Below are positions 8,998-17,066 of a stretch of DNA of 64,000 nucleotides, in pieces (the first letter of the stretch is position 1; each line of letters opens with the position of its first letter). The notes below the pieces were generated by a model. That model did not search any database. It was not told where the DNA came from and saw only the letters and a program-made list of their open reading frames with translations. This stretch comes from Psychrobacillus sp. FSL H8-0483 (lineage in GTDB: Bacteria; Bacillota; Bacilli; Bacillales_A; Planococcaceae), in NCBI RefSeq assembly GCF_038637725.1, contig NZ_CP152052.1:2835501-2899500 (forward strand), given 5' to 3'. The translations under genes were made by a program, and so were the position numbers.

Positions 8998-10719
8998 TTA
9001 AGCCTTCACTTCTTCTTTATGAAGGTCCTTTGGTCCAAATGTAGCTTCAGGTTTCCACCATAATGGTATTTGGATGCTCTCTTTCGTTAACTTTCCTTTT
9101 CCATTTGCAACGTCCTGGGCAATTTCGTAACCTGCTTGCGCATGACGAACAACCCCAATTCCAGAGTCAACGGTCATTGCCACTTCGAGTCTCATATCCG
9201 ATTCAGCCGTTCCATCCGCAACCATTGTTACACCTGTATGAACCGCTTCTCCCATAGAATAGTTAGCTTGGATTGCAATTAGGTCACACATGCCGACAGC
9301 ATTTAAAAGTCCGTTCAACATCGGCCAGTCAGAGATCAAATCACTACCGTCCTTCATGTTTTCGGATTCGAATGTTGGGTTCACGATAGAACCAGAGTCT
9401 AAGTTGTCACGTGAGAATGCAACTGGACCAGACAACTCTCCACGGCGAATCATATCATTCACTTCCAGCGCAAAAGCCTTACGCTGACCGAAGCCCATAT
9501 AACAAATACGAGCAGGTAGTGCTTCAATTGGAATATGCTCTTTTGCAAGCTTGATCCAACGTGTCACTAGGTGATCATCACCGAATTTTTCCAAAATCAT
9601 GTCATCAATTTTGCGTAGATCTTCCGCTTCTCCTGATAGACAAATCCAACGGAACGGCCCACGCCCCTCACAGAAAAGTGGACGGATATATTCGGCTACG
9701 AAACCTGGAAGACGCTTCGCTTCTTTTGCATCCATGCCTGCATCAATACATTCTTTCCGATGGCTTGTACCGTATTCGAACGAGTGAACACCTAGATCCA
9801 TGAATTTAATTAACGCTTTTAATTCGCGAACCATCGTTTCACGTGCTTTTTCTAAATACAATTCGCGATTTGAATCACGAAGCTCTTCAGCTTCTTGAAC
9901 TGTATAGCCCGATGGCAAGTAAGAAATTGGGTCATGTCCTGGTGTCATGGAAGTAGAGATATCCGGCAACCATCCTTTTTCAAGTACTTCTTCATAAATA
10001 TCTGCAGCATTTCCTACAACAGCGATACCTAGTGGTTTACCTGCAGCCGCATATTCTTTTGCCTTCGTAATTGCTTCGTCTAAAGAATTAGCCACCTCAT
10101 CGATAAACCCTTTGTCGATACGACGTTGAATGATTTCAATATTCGAATCACAAAGAATTGCTACTCCTCCGTGCATTGTCATCGCACGTGTTTGGTTACC
10201 ACCCATTCCCCCTGCACCAGCAGTTAAAAGGATTTTCCCAACAAGTGAGTCATTGTAATGCAGGCGGGCAATCGCAGAAAGTGTTTCAAACGTTCCTTGA
10301 ATTACCCCTTGTGTACCGATATATTCCCATGGTGCTGCTGTATAGTTGGCGTAAATAGTTAAGTTTTTGTCTTGTAAATCATAAAATGTTGGCCAGTCTG
10401 CTTTCATAATGTTTGTCGTTGCCATCACTACAGTCGGAGCATATTTATGTGTTTTGAAGATAGCCACTGGCATACCAGATTGCACGACAAGTGTTTCGTC
10501 ATCTTCCAACTCTTTTAATGATTTCACTATTGCATGGTAGGATTCCCAGTTGCGGGCTGCTTTCCCGATTCCACCGTAGATAACAAGCTCTTCTGGCTTT
10601 TCTGCATTTTCCATATTATTTTCTAGCATGCGTAAAATCGACTCTTGTCTCCATCCTTTACAACGTAATACTGGACCTCTTTGTGCCTTTACTGAGTATA
10701 AGATTTCTGGTGTTGTCAT
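8998..10719 (-). CDS. hutU: urocanate hydratase
   Basis: HutU adds water to urocanate to give 4-imidazolone-5-propionate, using tightly bound NAD+. The 573-residue protein shows family hallmarks such as LVIYGGIGKAARNWESYH, LTAGAGGMGGNQTRAMTM, PGHDPISYLPSGY, ARICYMGFGQR and FSRDNLDSGSIVNP. Length is close to the usual 550-575. It is the first gene of the operon, about 40 bases downstream of the predicted sigma-54 start site, and its ATG follows TAGGAGGAAAT. Confidence 0.97.
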   Translation of the reverse strand: MTTPEILYSVKAQRGPVLRCKGWRQESILRMLENNMENAEKPEELVIYGGIGKAARNWESYHAIVKSLKELEDDETLVVQSGMPVAIFKTHKYAPTVVMATTNIMKADWPTFYDLQDKNLTIYANYTAAPWEYIGTQGVIQGTFETLSAIARLHYNDSLVGKILLTAGAGGMGGNQTRAMTMHGGVAILCDSNIEIIQRRIDKGFIDEVANSLDEAITKAKEYAAAGKPLGIAVVGNAADIYEEVLEKGWLPDISTSMTPGHDPISYLPSGYTVQEAEELRDSNRELYLEKARETMVRELKALIKFMDLGVHSFEYGTSHRKECIDAGMDAKEAKRLPGFVAEYIRPLFCEGRGPFRWICLSGEAEDLRKIDDMILEKFGDDHLVTRWIKLAKEHIPIEALPARICYMGFGQRKAFALEVNDMIRRGELSGPVAFSRDNLDSGSIVNPTFESENMKDGSDLISDWPMLNGLLNAVGMCDLIAIQANYSMGEAVHTGVTMVADGTAESDMRLEVAMTVDSGIGVVRHAQAGYEIAQDVANGKGKLTKESIQIPLWWKPEATFGPKDLHKEEVKA

Positions 10720-10767
10720 CGATATTTCCTCCTAAAAGAATAATTTGTGTTTTACACTTTTATATAC

Positions 10768-10783
10768 TGCAAGAGTCGTGCCA
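10768..10783 (-). promoter_or_regulatory. sigma-54 (-24/-12) promoter of the hut operon
   Basis: On the minus strand the sequence TGGCACGACTCTTGCA matches the sigma-54 consensus TGGCAC-N5-TTGCW at every fixed position. Its -12 GC is at 10770-10769, so transcription should start near 10757, leaving a leader of about 38 bases before hutU. A gene for a sigma-54 activator starts 300 bp away on the other strand and rpoN lies at the far end of the operon. Confidence 0.9.
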
Positions 10784-10908
10784 ACTTTCTTCATTCGACA
10801 AAAAATAAAGCTAAATTTTCATATAATCGTGTCTCATCAGTGTTTTTTTTACTTTCATCATTGAATCAGTAAATCTTAAATGGTCTTCAGTGCAAAAAGA
10901 CATTACAA

Positions 10909-11002
10909 TAGCGCAGATATATTTGCATTATTAATCTCAAAATTCAGTAAATATTTTATATTTCCTTGAGGACAATGCTTTTCATCTAGTGCAGATAAAT
11001 TT
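10909..11002. promoter_or_regulatory. paired upstream sites, candidate activator-binding sequences
   Basis: Two 16-mers, TAGCGCAGATATATTT (10909-10924) and TAGTGCAGATAAATTT (10987-11002), differ at two positions and start 78 bp apart. They lie about 125 and 205 bp upstream of the -24 element of hutU, the usual range for sites bound by sigma-54 activators. Site two also lies near the start of the activator gene, which would permit autoregulation. Confidence 0.5.
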
Positions 11003-11081
11003 TACATGCAGACTCTTCTAAATAATCAGAAGATTATGTTATACTATTGATAATTTTATTTTAGGAAGGAGTAAAACTACC

Positions 11082-12794
11082 TTGACTGTTGCGTCTATAG
11101 GAGCGATTATAAGAAGTTTTGTAGATGGAGTGATTGCTTTAAACGAGCAACGTGAAATTCTTTGGCATGATATTAAAGAGGATATCCCTATTAATATTTC
11201 AAAAGGGATGACTATTAGTAGTTTTATGGAATGTGATAACAAACATTTTATAAACAATGAAACATTTCTTCTTGATTTAAACGGAAAACAATTATCGTTT
11301 GACGTCAAAGTTTTATCTACGGAGGATACTATTATTTTCTTATGTCTAAAAGATTTAACTAATGAAACGACTAATCTGGAAGAGCGATTGTATTGCTTGG
11401 AAAAAATTATTGATTCTCTCGATGAAGGTGTCATGATGAGCAACTCTGAAGGAGAAATTACTTTATATAATGAAGCACAAGAAAAAATGGAGGGATTAAT
11501 CAGTCAAAATATTATAGGCAAGCATTTATGGTCTGTTTACAATTACAATCCACAATATTCCGAGCATAAGCATACAATTAAAACAGGAAAACCAATTTTC
11601 TCAAGGTATCGTGCACATTCTACCATCAACGGAATACCGAAATATGTAAACTATAGTACATATCCAATTCAAAAAGATGGAAAAACCATTGCTGTGTTTT
11701 CACTGAGTACAAATGAATCAAAGCTTAAAGACCGACTTCATCAAACAATCGAACAAAAAAGACAAGCAAATGTTACACACCAAGAGAAGGTCCATTCAAA
11801 GAACGGTACAATTTTTACGTTTAATGATATAAAAGGGAAAAGCCTTGTACTTTTAGATCTCATAAAGGAAGCCCAAAATGTATCTATCCATAATGCGGAT
11901 ACATTGATTGTCGGAGAGACGGGAACTGGCAAAGAATTGTTTGCGCAAAGTATGCATAATCATAGTCCTAGAGCTAATAAGCCATTCGTGGCAATAAACT
12001 GTGCTGCCATTCCGGAGAATTTACTGGAAAGTACTCTATTCGGAACAGTAAAAGGTGCATTTACTGGTGCAACGGATCAAATAGGACTGTTTGAATACGC
12101 TCAAGATGGAACCCTTTTTTTAGATGAAATTAATTCCATGCCCATTACTTTGCAAACCAAATTAATGCGTGTATTACAAGAAAGGTTAGTTCGAAAAGTA
12201 GGTTCTAATGATGTGGCACCTGTGAAATGTACTATTATTAGTGCATGCAACGAAGATCCGGAGAAACTGATTGCGGAAAATAAAATGCGTATTGACTTGT
12301 TTTATCGAATTGCACATACAAGCCTTTACATTCCTCCACTTAGGGAACGCATAGAAGATGTACATTTTTTTATAAATTATTTTTTAGATACATATCAAAG
12401 AAAACTAGCAAAATCAGTTCCAATACTTTCTAATTCATTACAAAAAAGTTTACTTCAATATTCTTGGCCAGGAAATATAAGAGAGTTAGAGCATATGATT
12501 GAAAACCTAATTATTCGCGTGCCTGAAAATGCTACAGCCATTGAAGTTAATCATCTTCCATCCTATATGCGAGGAAAGATATTAGTGGTGCATTCTACTA
12601 CTTCATTTGAAGAAAGTAACGAAATAAAAAGACCTCTTAAAAAAATCTTTAAAAGTTCGGAAAAGCAACTAATTGAAACAACGCTGGTACAGTCGAATTG
12701 GAATGTATCACAGGCTGCCCAAAAACTTGGTATCACTCGGCAAAGCTTGCAATATCATATAAAAAAGCATGATCTTGAAAAACCTACTATTTAA
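11082..12794 (+). CDS. sigma-54-dependent transcriptional activator (PAS, AAA+, Fis HTH)
   Basis: A 570-residue enhancer-binding protein of the RocR/BkdR type. The N-terminal 210 residues hold one or two PAS-like sensor domains (clear around LDEGVMMSNSEGEITLYN, residues 113-130). The AAA+ domain has Walker A GETGTGKE (278-285), the sigma-54 contact loop GAFTGA (325-330), Walker B GTLFLDEI (343-350) and the R-finger region RIDLFYRIA. The C-terminus is a Fis-type helix-turn-helix, SQAAQKLGITRQSLQYHIKK. The start is TTG 11082 after GGAAGGAG. Divergent orientation from hutU and the promoter type indicate it activates the hut operon; the inducer, perhaps histidine or urocanate, is unknown. Confidence 0.93.
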   Translation: MTVASIGAIIRSFVDGVIALNEQREILWHDIKEDIPINISKGMTISSFMECDNKHFINNETFLLDLNGKQLSFDVKVLSTEDTIIFLCLKDLTNETTNLEERLYCLEKIIDSLDEGVMMSNSEGEITLYNEAQEKMEGLISQNIIGKHLWSVYNYNPQYSEHKHTIKTGKPIFSRYRAHSTINGIPKYVNYSTYPIQKDGKTIAVFSLSTNESKLKDRLHQTIEQKRQANVTHQEKVHSKNGTIFTFNDIKGKSLVLLDLIKEAQNVSIHNADTLIVGETGTGKELFAQSMHNHSPRANKPFVAINCAAIPENLLESTLFGTVKGAFTGATDQIGLFEYAQDGTLFLDEINSMPITLQTKLMRVLQERLVRKVGSNDVAPVKCTIISACNEDPEKLIAENKMRIDLFYRIAHTSLYIPPLRERIEDVHFFINYFLDTYQRKLAKSVPILSNSLQKSLLQYSWPGNIRELEHMIENLIIRVPENATAIEVNHLPSYMRGKILVVHSTTSFEESNEIKRPLKKIFKSSEKQLIETTLVQSNWNVSQAAQKLGITRQSLQYHIKKHDLEKPTI

Positions 12795-12832
12795 GTTAAT
12801 TTCATTGATGGTAAATTTTACAATAAAGTAAA

Positions 12833-12964
12833 GTTGATTTCCGTTATAGGCGGACGCTTTCCGCGGGGTGAGCGATAAGCCATCACCGCCGCTCATGCGT
12901 CGTTTGTGATGTCTTATCTGTCTCACTCATCTCGCTGGAGTCGCCGCCTGCCGCTTCCATCAAC
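12833..12964. repeat. Bacillales GC-rich intergenic repeat, copy 1
   Basis: An approximately 130-bp element bounded by GTTGAT and ATCAAC, with GGCGGACGCTTTCCGCGG near one end and GGAGTCGCCGCC near the other. It is clearly richer in GC than its surroundings. A second copy in the opposite orientation lies at 30442-30563 and a relative at 21858-22031. The rest of 12795-13071 shows no gene. Confidence 0.75.
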
Positions 12965-13071
12965 GAAGTGATAAATGTTCGTATTTTAATGACAAAGTAA
13001 TATTCCTTTAGTATTGTTCGTGTTTTTTTATGTAAATTAGAATTATGAAATTGATTCATTTAATTTAATAA

Positions 13072-13115
13072 AAACACAGAATGGAAGTTTCTAAATCAAA
13101 CTTCTTTCTGTGTTT
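13072..13115 (-). terminator. terminator of the GrpB-NUDIX operon
   Basis: Arms AAACACAGA and TCTGTGTTT with an inner AAGTTT/AAACTT pair; read on the minus strand the stem is followed by TTTTTATT. It lies about 60 bp after the stop of the last gene of the operon. Confidence 0.75.
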
Positions 13116-13173
13116 CTCTTAGAGAACCATATATGAAAGACTATTACTTCTATACATTTATAGAAATCTTTCT

Positions 13174-14175
13174 TTATTTCGTTTTCACTTTCCAATCATT
13201 ATAAAAATCAGCATCTAACCCTAAATTATTTGTTCTTAACCATTCAAATGCTTTCAACACTAAAGGTGAAGCATTTTCAATGGATACCTCTTCTTCAGAA
13301 ATCCATATAGCTCCTAGTGAGTCTTGGCCTTGAAATTGTTCGGGCTCTATTAAACTGCCCCCTATTTGCTGAACTAAATAAAATACTGCGATATGATGAA
13401 CATCCATCAATCCTCTCCAGTTAGACGAAATCATGAAATCCGTGGTGCCTATGTTTTGTATAATTTCAATTTCAAGACCTGTCTCTTCTAGAAACTCTCT
13501 TTTCATTGCAATTGTTAAACTTTCTCTTTCTTCTAAACTGCCCCCTGGGAGATCAAAACGATTTATATAAGGACCTCCATTTTTATTGATAACTAGCAGC
13601 TTCTCATTTTGGACGCAAATTCCATAGACACCAAATGCACGATGAAAATTTCTTTCCTTTTCAATACCCATATACCATCTAATTGCTTTTTGTTCGATTT
13701 CCATCGCTAATTGATCTTTTCCATTAATATACGAATCTACGTCATAAGGAAACTTCTTTGCTAACGCTTTTTTTAAATCTCCGTATTCTTTTGCATCATC
13801 ATGATGTACGCGTAAGTAATCTCGAAATGCAAGATGTCGCTCAATTTCTAGATTTCCCGATTCATACATATGGACATGATGCGTCCGATTATCTCCACCT
13901 TTTTGGAAATATCTACGACCAGTAAGCCCATTTTCTCCTTTTGGTTCGTATCCTATAGCAATCATTGCATGGTTATATGTATGAATTTTCGTTATATCCC
14001 GAACAACCGGCATTATATCGATAATTGGTTTTGCATATAATCCATGTACGGAAGTACTACCAATATGGTGAATAGCAATGATTTCTGGACCAAAAATTGC
14101 TTGAAGCTGCATTGCTTCTTCCTCAAACTTTTCCTTCCAATCCGCTGAAAATGCTAATACCTCCACTTTGCGCAT
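13174..14175 (-). CDS. GrpB (UPF0157) - NUDIX hydrolase fusion protein
   Basis: A 333-residue two-domain protein. Residues 1-165 are a GrpB/UPF0157 domain with the nucleotidyltransferase-like motif HIGSTSVHGLYAKPIIDI (37-54). Residues about 180-320 are a NUDIX domain with a complete box GX5EX7REUXEEXGU at 211-233 (G-G-S-L-E-E-R-E ... REFLEETGL). GrpB proteins have a nucleotidyltransferase fold of uncertain role, while NUDIX enzymes hydrolyse nucleoside diphosphate derivatives. It is the last gene of a four-gene operon, 16 bp after the DUF402 gene. Both domains appear complete, so this is a true fusion in frame, not two genes. Substrates are unknown. Confidence 0.88.
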   Translation of the reverse strand: MRKVEVLAFSADWKEKFEEEAMQLQAIFGPEIIAIHHIGSTSVHGLYAKPIIDIMPVVRDITKIHTYNHAMIAIGYEPKGENGLTGRRYFQKGGDNRTHHVHMYESGNLEIERHLAFRDYLRVHHDDAKEYGDLKKALAKKFPYDVDSYINGKDQLAMEIEQKAIRWYMGIEKERNFHRAFGVYGICVQNEKLLVINKNGGPYINRFDLPGGSLEERESLTIAMKREFLEETGLEIEIIQNIGTTDFMISSNWRGLMDVHHIAVFYLVQQIGGSLIEPEQFQGQDSLGAIWISEEEVSIENASPLVLKAFEWLRTNNLGLDADFYNDWKVKTK

Positions 14176-14191
14176 TCCTATCTTCCTCCCT

Positions 14192-14734
14192 CTATTTAAG
14201 AAGTTTCGTTAACATCTCCTTATGAATCTTTGAATAGTTAAGTAAATCAAAATTTCCTTCTGTATTACTAGTAGTAATTTTATTTGCTTGAGACCAAGCC
14301 AAGTTATACATCCTTTGATCGATCCAATCATTTATAAGGGCTTCTTCCAGTTCATCTTCATCTTGCTGAATGACCTCTCCTGTAGGCAATACGATAATAT
14401 CCAGAAACAAATCATCCCACCAAGGAACATTATTTTCTATTCCTATTTCATTGCAAATATCTATATACCACTGCACTACTTCTCCATTCGAATCAAACAT
14501 GGTAGTTACGGAGTAATTTTGTCCATCTGGAAAGTGCTGCAGCCACATGTATCCATCATCTACAATACAGACACTTTTTTCATCATATTTTACCCATAAG
14601 GGCTCCGTAACCTGAATTAAGCTTAGTAGTGTTATATATCCTGTGAACTCCTCTTTCTCAACAAACGATTGTGCATACTCTCTTTTAATAATCCGCTTCC
14701 AATCCGAACGATCTCCATACCTTCTTTTTAACAT
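14192..14734 (-). CDS. DUF402 domain protein, putative nucleoside di/triphosphate phosphatase
   Basis: A 180-residue protein with the DUF402 signature: the acidic stretch DDLFLDIIVLPTGEVIQQDE and the following LEEAL and AWSQANKI. Characterised relatives in Gram-positive bacteria hydrolyse nucleoside tri- and diphosphates, so a nucleotide phosphatase role is likely but not shown. The ATG at 14734 follows a GGGGGG ribosome site. It is third in the operon, in the company of two NUDIX domains. Confidence 0.82.
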   Translation of the reverse strand: MLKRRYGDRSDWKRIIKREYAQSFVEKEEFTGYITLLSLIQVTEPLWVKYDEKSVCIVDDGYMWLQHFPDGQNYSVTTMFDSNGEVVQWYIDICNEIGIENNVPWWDDLFLDIIVLPTGEVIQQDEDELEEALINDWIDQRMYNLAWSQANKITTSNTEGNFDLLNYSKIHKEMLTKLLK

Positions 14735-14767
14735 ACCTATCCCCCTTTACTACTATTTTTTTCTGAA

Positions 14768-15076
14768 TCAAAACAAAGTTACATCTATCGTGAATAAAGG
14801 AAGGTTGATTTTATTCAACCCATAAAGTTCTATAATTTCTGCTATTTCGGTTGGACTCTCTACAACTATCGATATAGTATTACCTTGTACAATCGTTTCT
14901 CTTCCTGCCGCATCAAAAAGCACATCTTCGTTTTCAATGCGACCATCTGAACAGAGATACATATACACAGCTACAGATGTATATTGAATAAGGATTCCTA
15001 TTTCCTTTTCATCTATGAATTCGTCTTCCCCATCATTAATTTCTACTTGTTCCTCTTTTTTAAACAGATTAAACAA
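14768..15076 (-). CDS. hypothetical protein, 102 residues
   Basis: I do not recognise this family. The product is acidic and soluble, with no signal peptide or membrane segment. It starts MFNLFKKEEQVEINDGEDE and ends in a beta-rich-looking stretch. The start is TTG 15076, chosen because AAGGAGG stands 8 bases before it. The gene sits 28 bp after a NUDIX gene and 33 bp before DUF402, so it belongs to the same operon. Confidence 0.7.
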   Translation of the reverse strand: MFNLFKKEEQVEINDGEDEFIDEKEIGILIQYTSVAVYMYLCSDGRIENEDVLFDAAGRETIVQGNTISIVVESPTEIAEIIELYGLNKINLPLFTIDVTLF

Positions 15077-15104
15077 CCTATCTTCCTCCTTAACGTTTTT
15101 TAGA

Positions 15105-15515
15105 CTAGATTTGAAAAATGTATGGAACGGCTGATTTTAGTAAACCTTCTACTCCACCAGGATAATAAGGCATTAGTTCATTAGCGGTTTTCCTATCGAC
15201 CCATTTTATTTCTGAAATTTCGTCCTCATACTGAATGAAGATTTCTCCTTCTATTACATTCGCGATAAAAGTTATAAATAAAGCATGTTCTCCCTTTTGT
15301 TCAAAAAACTTTTCATTTAATGATACAACTTCCCCCACTTGTACTACTAAACCGGTCTCCTCTTTGACCTCACGAATAAGCGCTTGTTCCAAGGTCTCCC
15401 CATCTTCTACTGCACCCCCAGGAAGTGTCCAACTTGCTCCAATATTATGGACCATCAACACTTTCTTCTTATCCTCATTTAAAATCAAAGCATACACGAC
15501 GTTTACTCTTCTCAT
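15105..15515 (-). CDS. NUDIX hydrolase (MutT-like)
   Basis: A 136-residue single-domain hydrolase with a perfect NUDIX box in GGAVEDGETLEQALIREVKE followed by ETGL. Its size fits a MutT/ADP-ribose-type house-cleaning pyrophosphatase, but the substrate cannot be told from sequence. It is the first gene of a four-gene minus-strand operon whose other members also look nucleotide-related. The weak SD AGGGGTG precedes ATG 15515. Confidence 0.92.
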   Translation of the reverse strand: MRRVNVVYALILNEDKKKVLMVHNIGASWTLPGGAVEDGETLEQALIREVKEETGLVVQVGEVVSLNEKFFEQKGEHALFITFIANVIEGEIFIQYEDEISEIKWVDRKTANELMPYYPGGVEGLLKSAVPYIFQI

Positions 15516-15543
15516 TTTTAACTGTCACCCCTTAATACTACAA

Positions 15544-15552
15544 ATTATAACA
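15544..15552 (-). promoter_or_regulatory. extended -10 promoter of the NUDIX operon
   Basis: The minus strand reads TGTTATAAT, an extended -10 box. No good -35 is seen at the usual distance. It lies about 30 bases before the first start codon. Confidence 0.5.
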
Positions 15553-15704
15553 GATGGACTCTTCTGATTTATTAGTAAATTGAAAAGTGCTCCTTTATTA
15601 CAATAAAAACAGCTATTCGATAGGAAAATCAGTTACAATATTCAATGGTATTATCTTAATAAAGATGGAAGGCAAGCATTTTTACCTCAGAAGGAGAAAT
15701 TTTA

Positions 15705-16850
15705 TTGAATGTACAAGTATTATTAAAAGGTTATAATTTTTTGTTTTTCGGTTTACTTGCGCTCTTTATTCCATTTTTACCTGTATATTTGGGTGAAAAG
15801 GGTTTATCAGCGAGCGAAATAGGTCTGATTATTGGAACGGGGGGCTTTGTGACATTAATTGCACAACCGCTATGGGGTTTCATTAGTGATAAAACAAAAA
15901 CAATTCGTAAGGTAATGCTATTACTCGTTAGTTTAACAGCAATTTTCGGTTACTTTTTATTTAACGTAGATAGCTTCATGTTACTTATTATTTTTGCACT
16001 GCTTGTTTATTTTTTCTTGATGCCAATTGATCCACTTACTGAAAGCCTCAATTTCACTGTTTCTGAAATGGCACGTGTTAGCTATGGCTCTATTCGTACA
16101 TATGGTGCTCTGGGTTATGCGGTGTTGGCATTAATTTCCGGCTTTGCAATGGATTATTTTGGTGTGAGCAGTGTATCTATTTTGTTTATTATAGTAGGAA
16201 TTATTTCATTTGGAGTTATTTGGTTTATGCCAGAAGTACAAGCCTCATCAAAACCAGTGACAATGGAAGGCTTTAAACAAGTATTAAACAATAAAGAAAT
16301 GCTTCTATTTTTAGCGTTAGTGTTTATTAGCGCTATACCGGCTCGTATGAACGATACATTTTTAGGCATTCATATAAAAGCACTTGGCGGGGACACATCA
16401 TTAGTTGGAATCACCTTCTTCATAGCTGCAACAAGTGAAATTGTTATTTTTGCGTTAAGTTTTTGGTGGTTACGAAAAGGAAAAGAAATGGAAATCATCA
16501 CGATTGCTACATTTTTTTACTTTTTACGTTTTTTGGCCTCAGGTTTCGTAACGAGTCCGATCGTTCTTACATTGCTACAAGTGTTACAAATGCTAACGTT
16601 CCCAATCTTTTACACCGCAGCAATTCAATACTTATATCAAATTATGCCAAAGGAATGGCGTGCTACCGGACAAACCATTCTTGCACTCTTATTTTTTGGA
16701 TTATCGAGTATCATCGCATCTTATGCAGGTGGATATATTTATAATGAATTTGGTGGGCATTCGTTTTATTTCATCATTTCGGCTATGTCCTTCATCGGCG
16801 TGTTATTTGGTATACTATTGACGATTCGTAAACTTAAATTAAATAAATAA
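15705..16850 (+). CDS. major facilitator superfamily transporter (LacY/nucleoside-symporter-like)
   Basis: A 381-residue protein with about twelve hydrophobic segments. The loop between helices 2 and 3 carries GFISDKTKTIRKV, matching the MFS GxxxD(R/K)xGR-type motif, and the N-terminal half resembles the MFS_1-like group. The start is TTG 15705, 8 bases after AAGGAG. Substrate is unknown; the group includes sugar, nucleoside and 3-phenylpropionate transporters. It is monocistronic, divergent from the NUDIX operon, and ends in a strong terminator. Confidence 0.88.
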   Translation: MNVQVLLKGYNFLFFGLLALFIPFLPVYLGEKGLSASEIGLIIGTGGFVTLIAQPLWGFISDKTKTIRKVMLLLVSLTAIFGYFLFNVDSFMLLIIFALLVYFFLMPIDPLTESLNFTVSEMARVSYGSIRTYGALGYAVLALISGFAMDYFGVSSVSILFIIVGIISFGVIWFMPEVQASSKPVTMEGFKQVLNNKEMLLFLALVFISAIPARMNDTFLGIHIKALGGDTSLVGITFFIAATSEIVIFALSFWWLRKGKEMEIITIATFFYFLRFLASGFVTSPIVLTLLQVLQMLTFPIFYTAAIQYLYQIMPKEWRATGQTILALLFFGLSSIIASYAGGYIYNEFGGHSFYFIISAMSFIGVLFGILLTIRKLKLNK

Positions 16851-16892
16851 ACATAGGAGTAACACGAGTAATCCGTGTTACTCCTATGTTTA
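16850..16892 (+). terminator. terminator of the MFS gene
   Basis: An 18-bp perfect inverted repeat, AAACATAGGAGTAACACG with its complement, around the loop AGTAATC, beginning at the stop codon and ending in TTTATTTT. Confidence 0.9.
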
Positions 16893-16928
16893 TTTTCATA
16901 TTGAACATACCCATTGTGGTCTTAAAAT

Positions 16929-17003
16929 TTTCTATACGGACAGAAATATTTTTATCCGGTCACATTTTATTCCTATCTAGTCAGAAATATTTTTATCCGG
17001 TAA
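16929..17003. repeat. two near-identical dyad units with 41-bp period
   Basis: The 20-mer CAGAAATATTTTTATCCGGT occurs at 16941-16960 and 16982-17001, and similarity extends on both sides. The first unit is an imperfect palindrome, with CGGA and TCCG flanking a central AAATATTT. Together they fill the gap between two convergent terminators. Function unknown. Confidence 0.8.
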
Positions 17004-17020
17004 CAAAAATCAAATCCAAT

Positions 17021-17053
17021 AAAAAGAGCAACACCATGGTATCGGTGCTGCTC
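17021..17053 (-). terminator. terminator of pheST
   Basis: On the minus strand GAGCAGCACC and GGTGTTGCTC pair around a short loop, followed by TTTTT. It lies 14 bp after the pheT stop. Confidence 0.9.
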
Positions 17054-17066
17054 CTGTTTATGTTTA

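Noticed and set aside
12708-12926. 72-codon minus frame into the 12833 repeat
   Set aside because: It overlaps the activator's HTH and a non-coding repeat.
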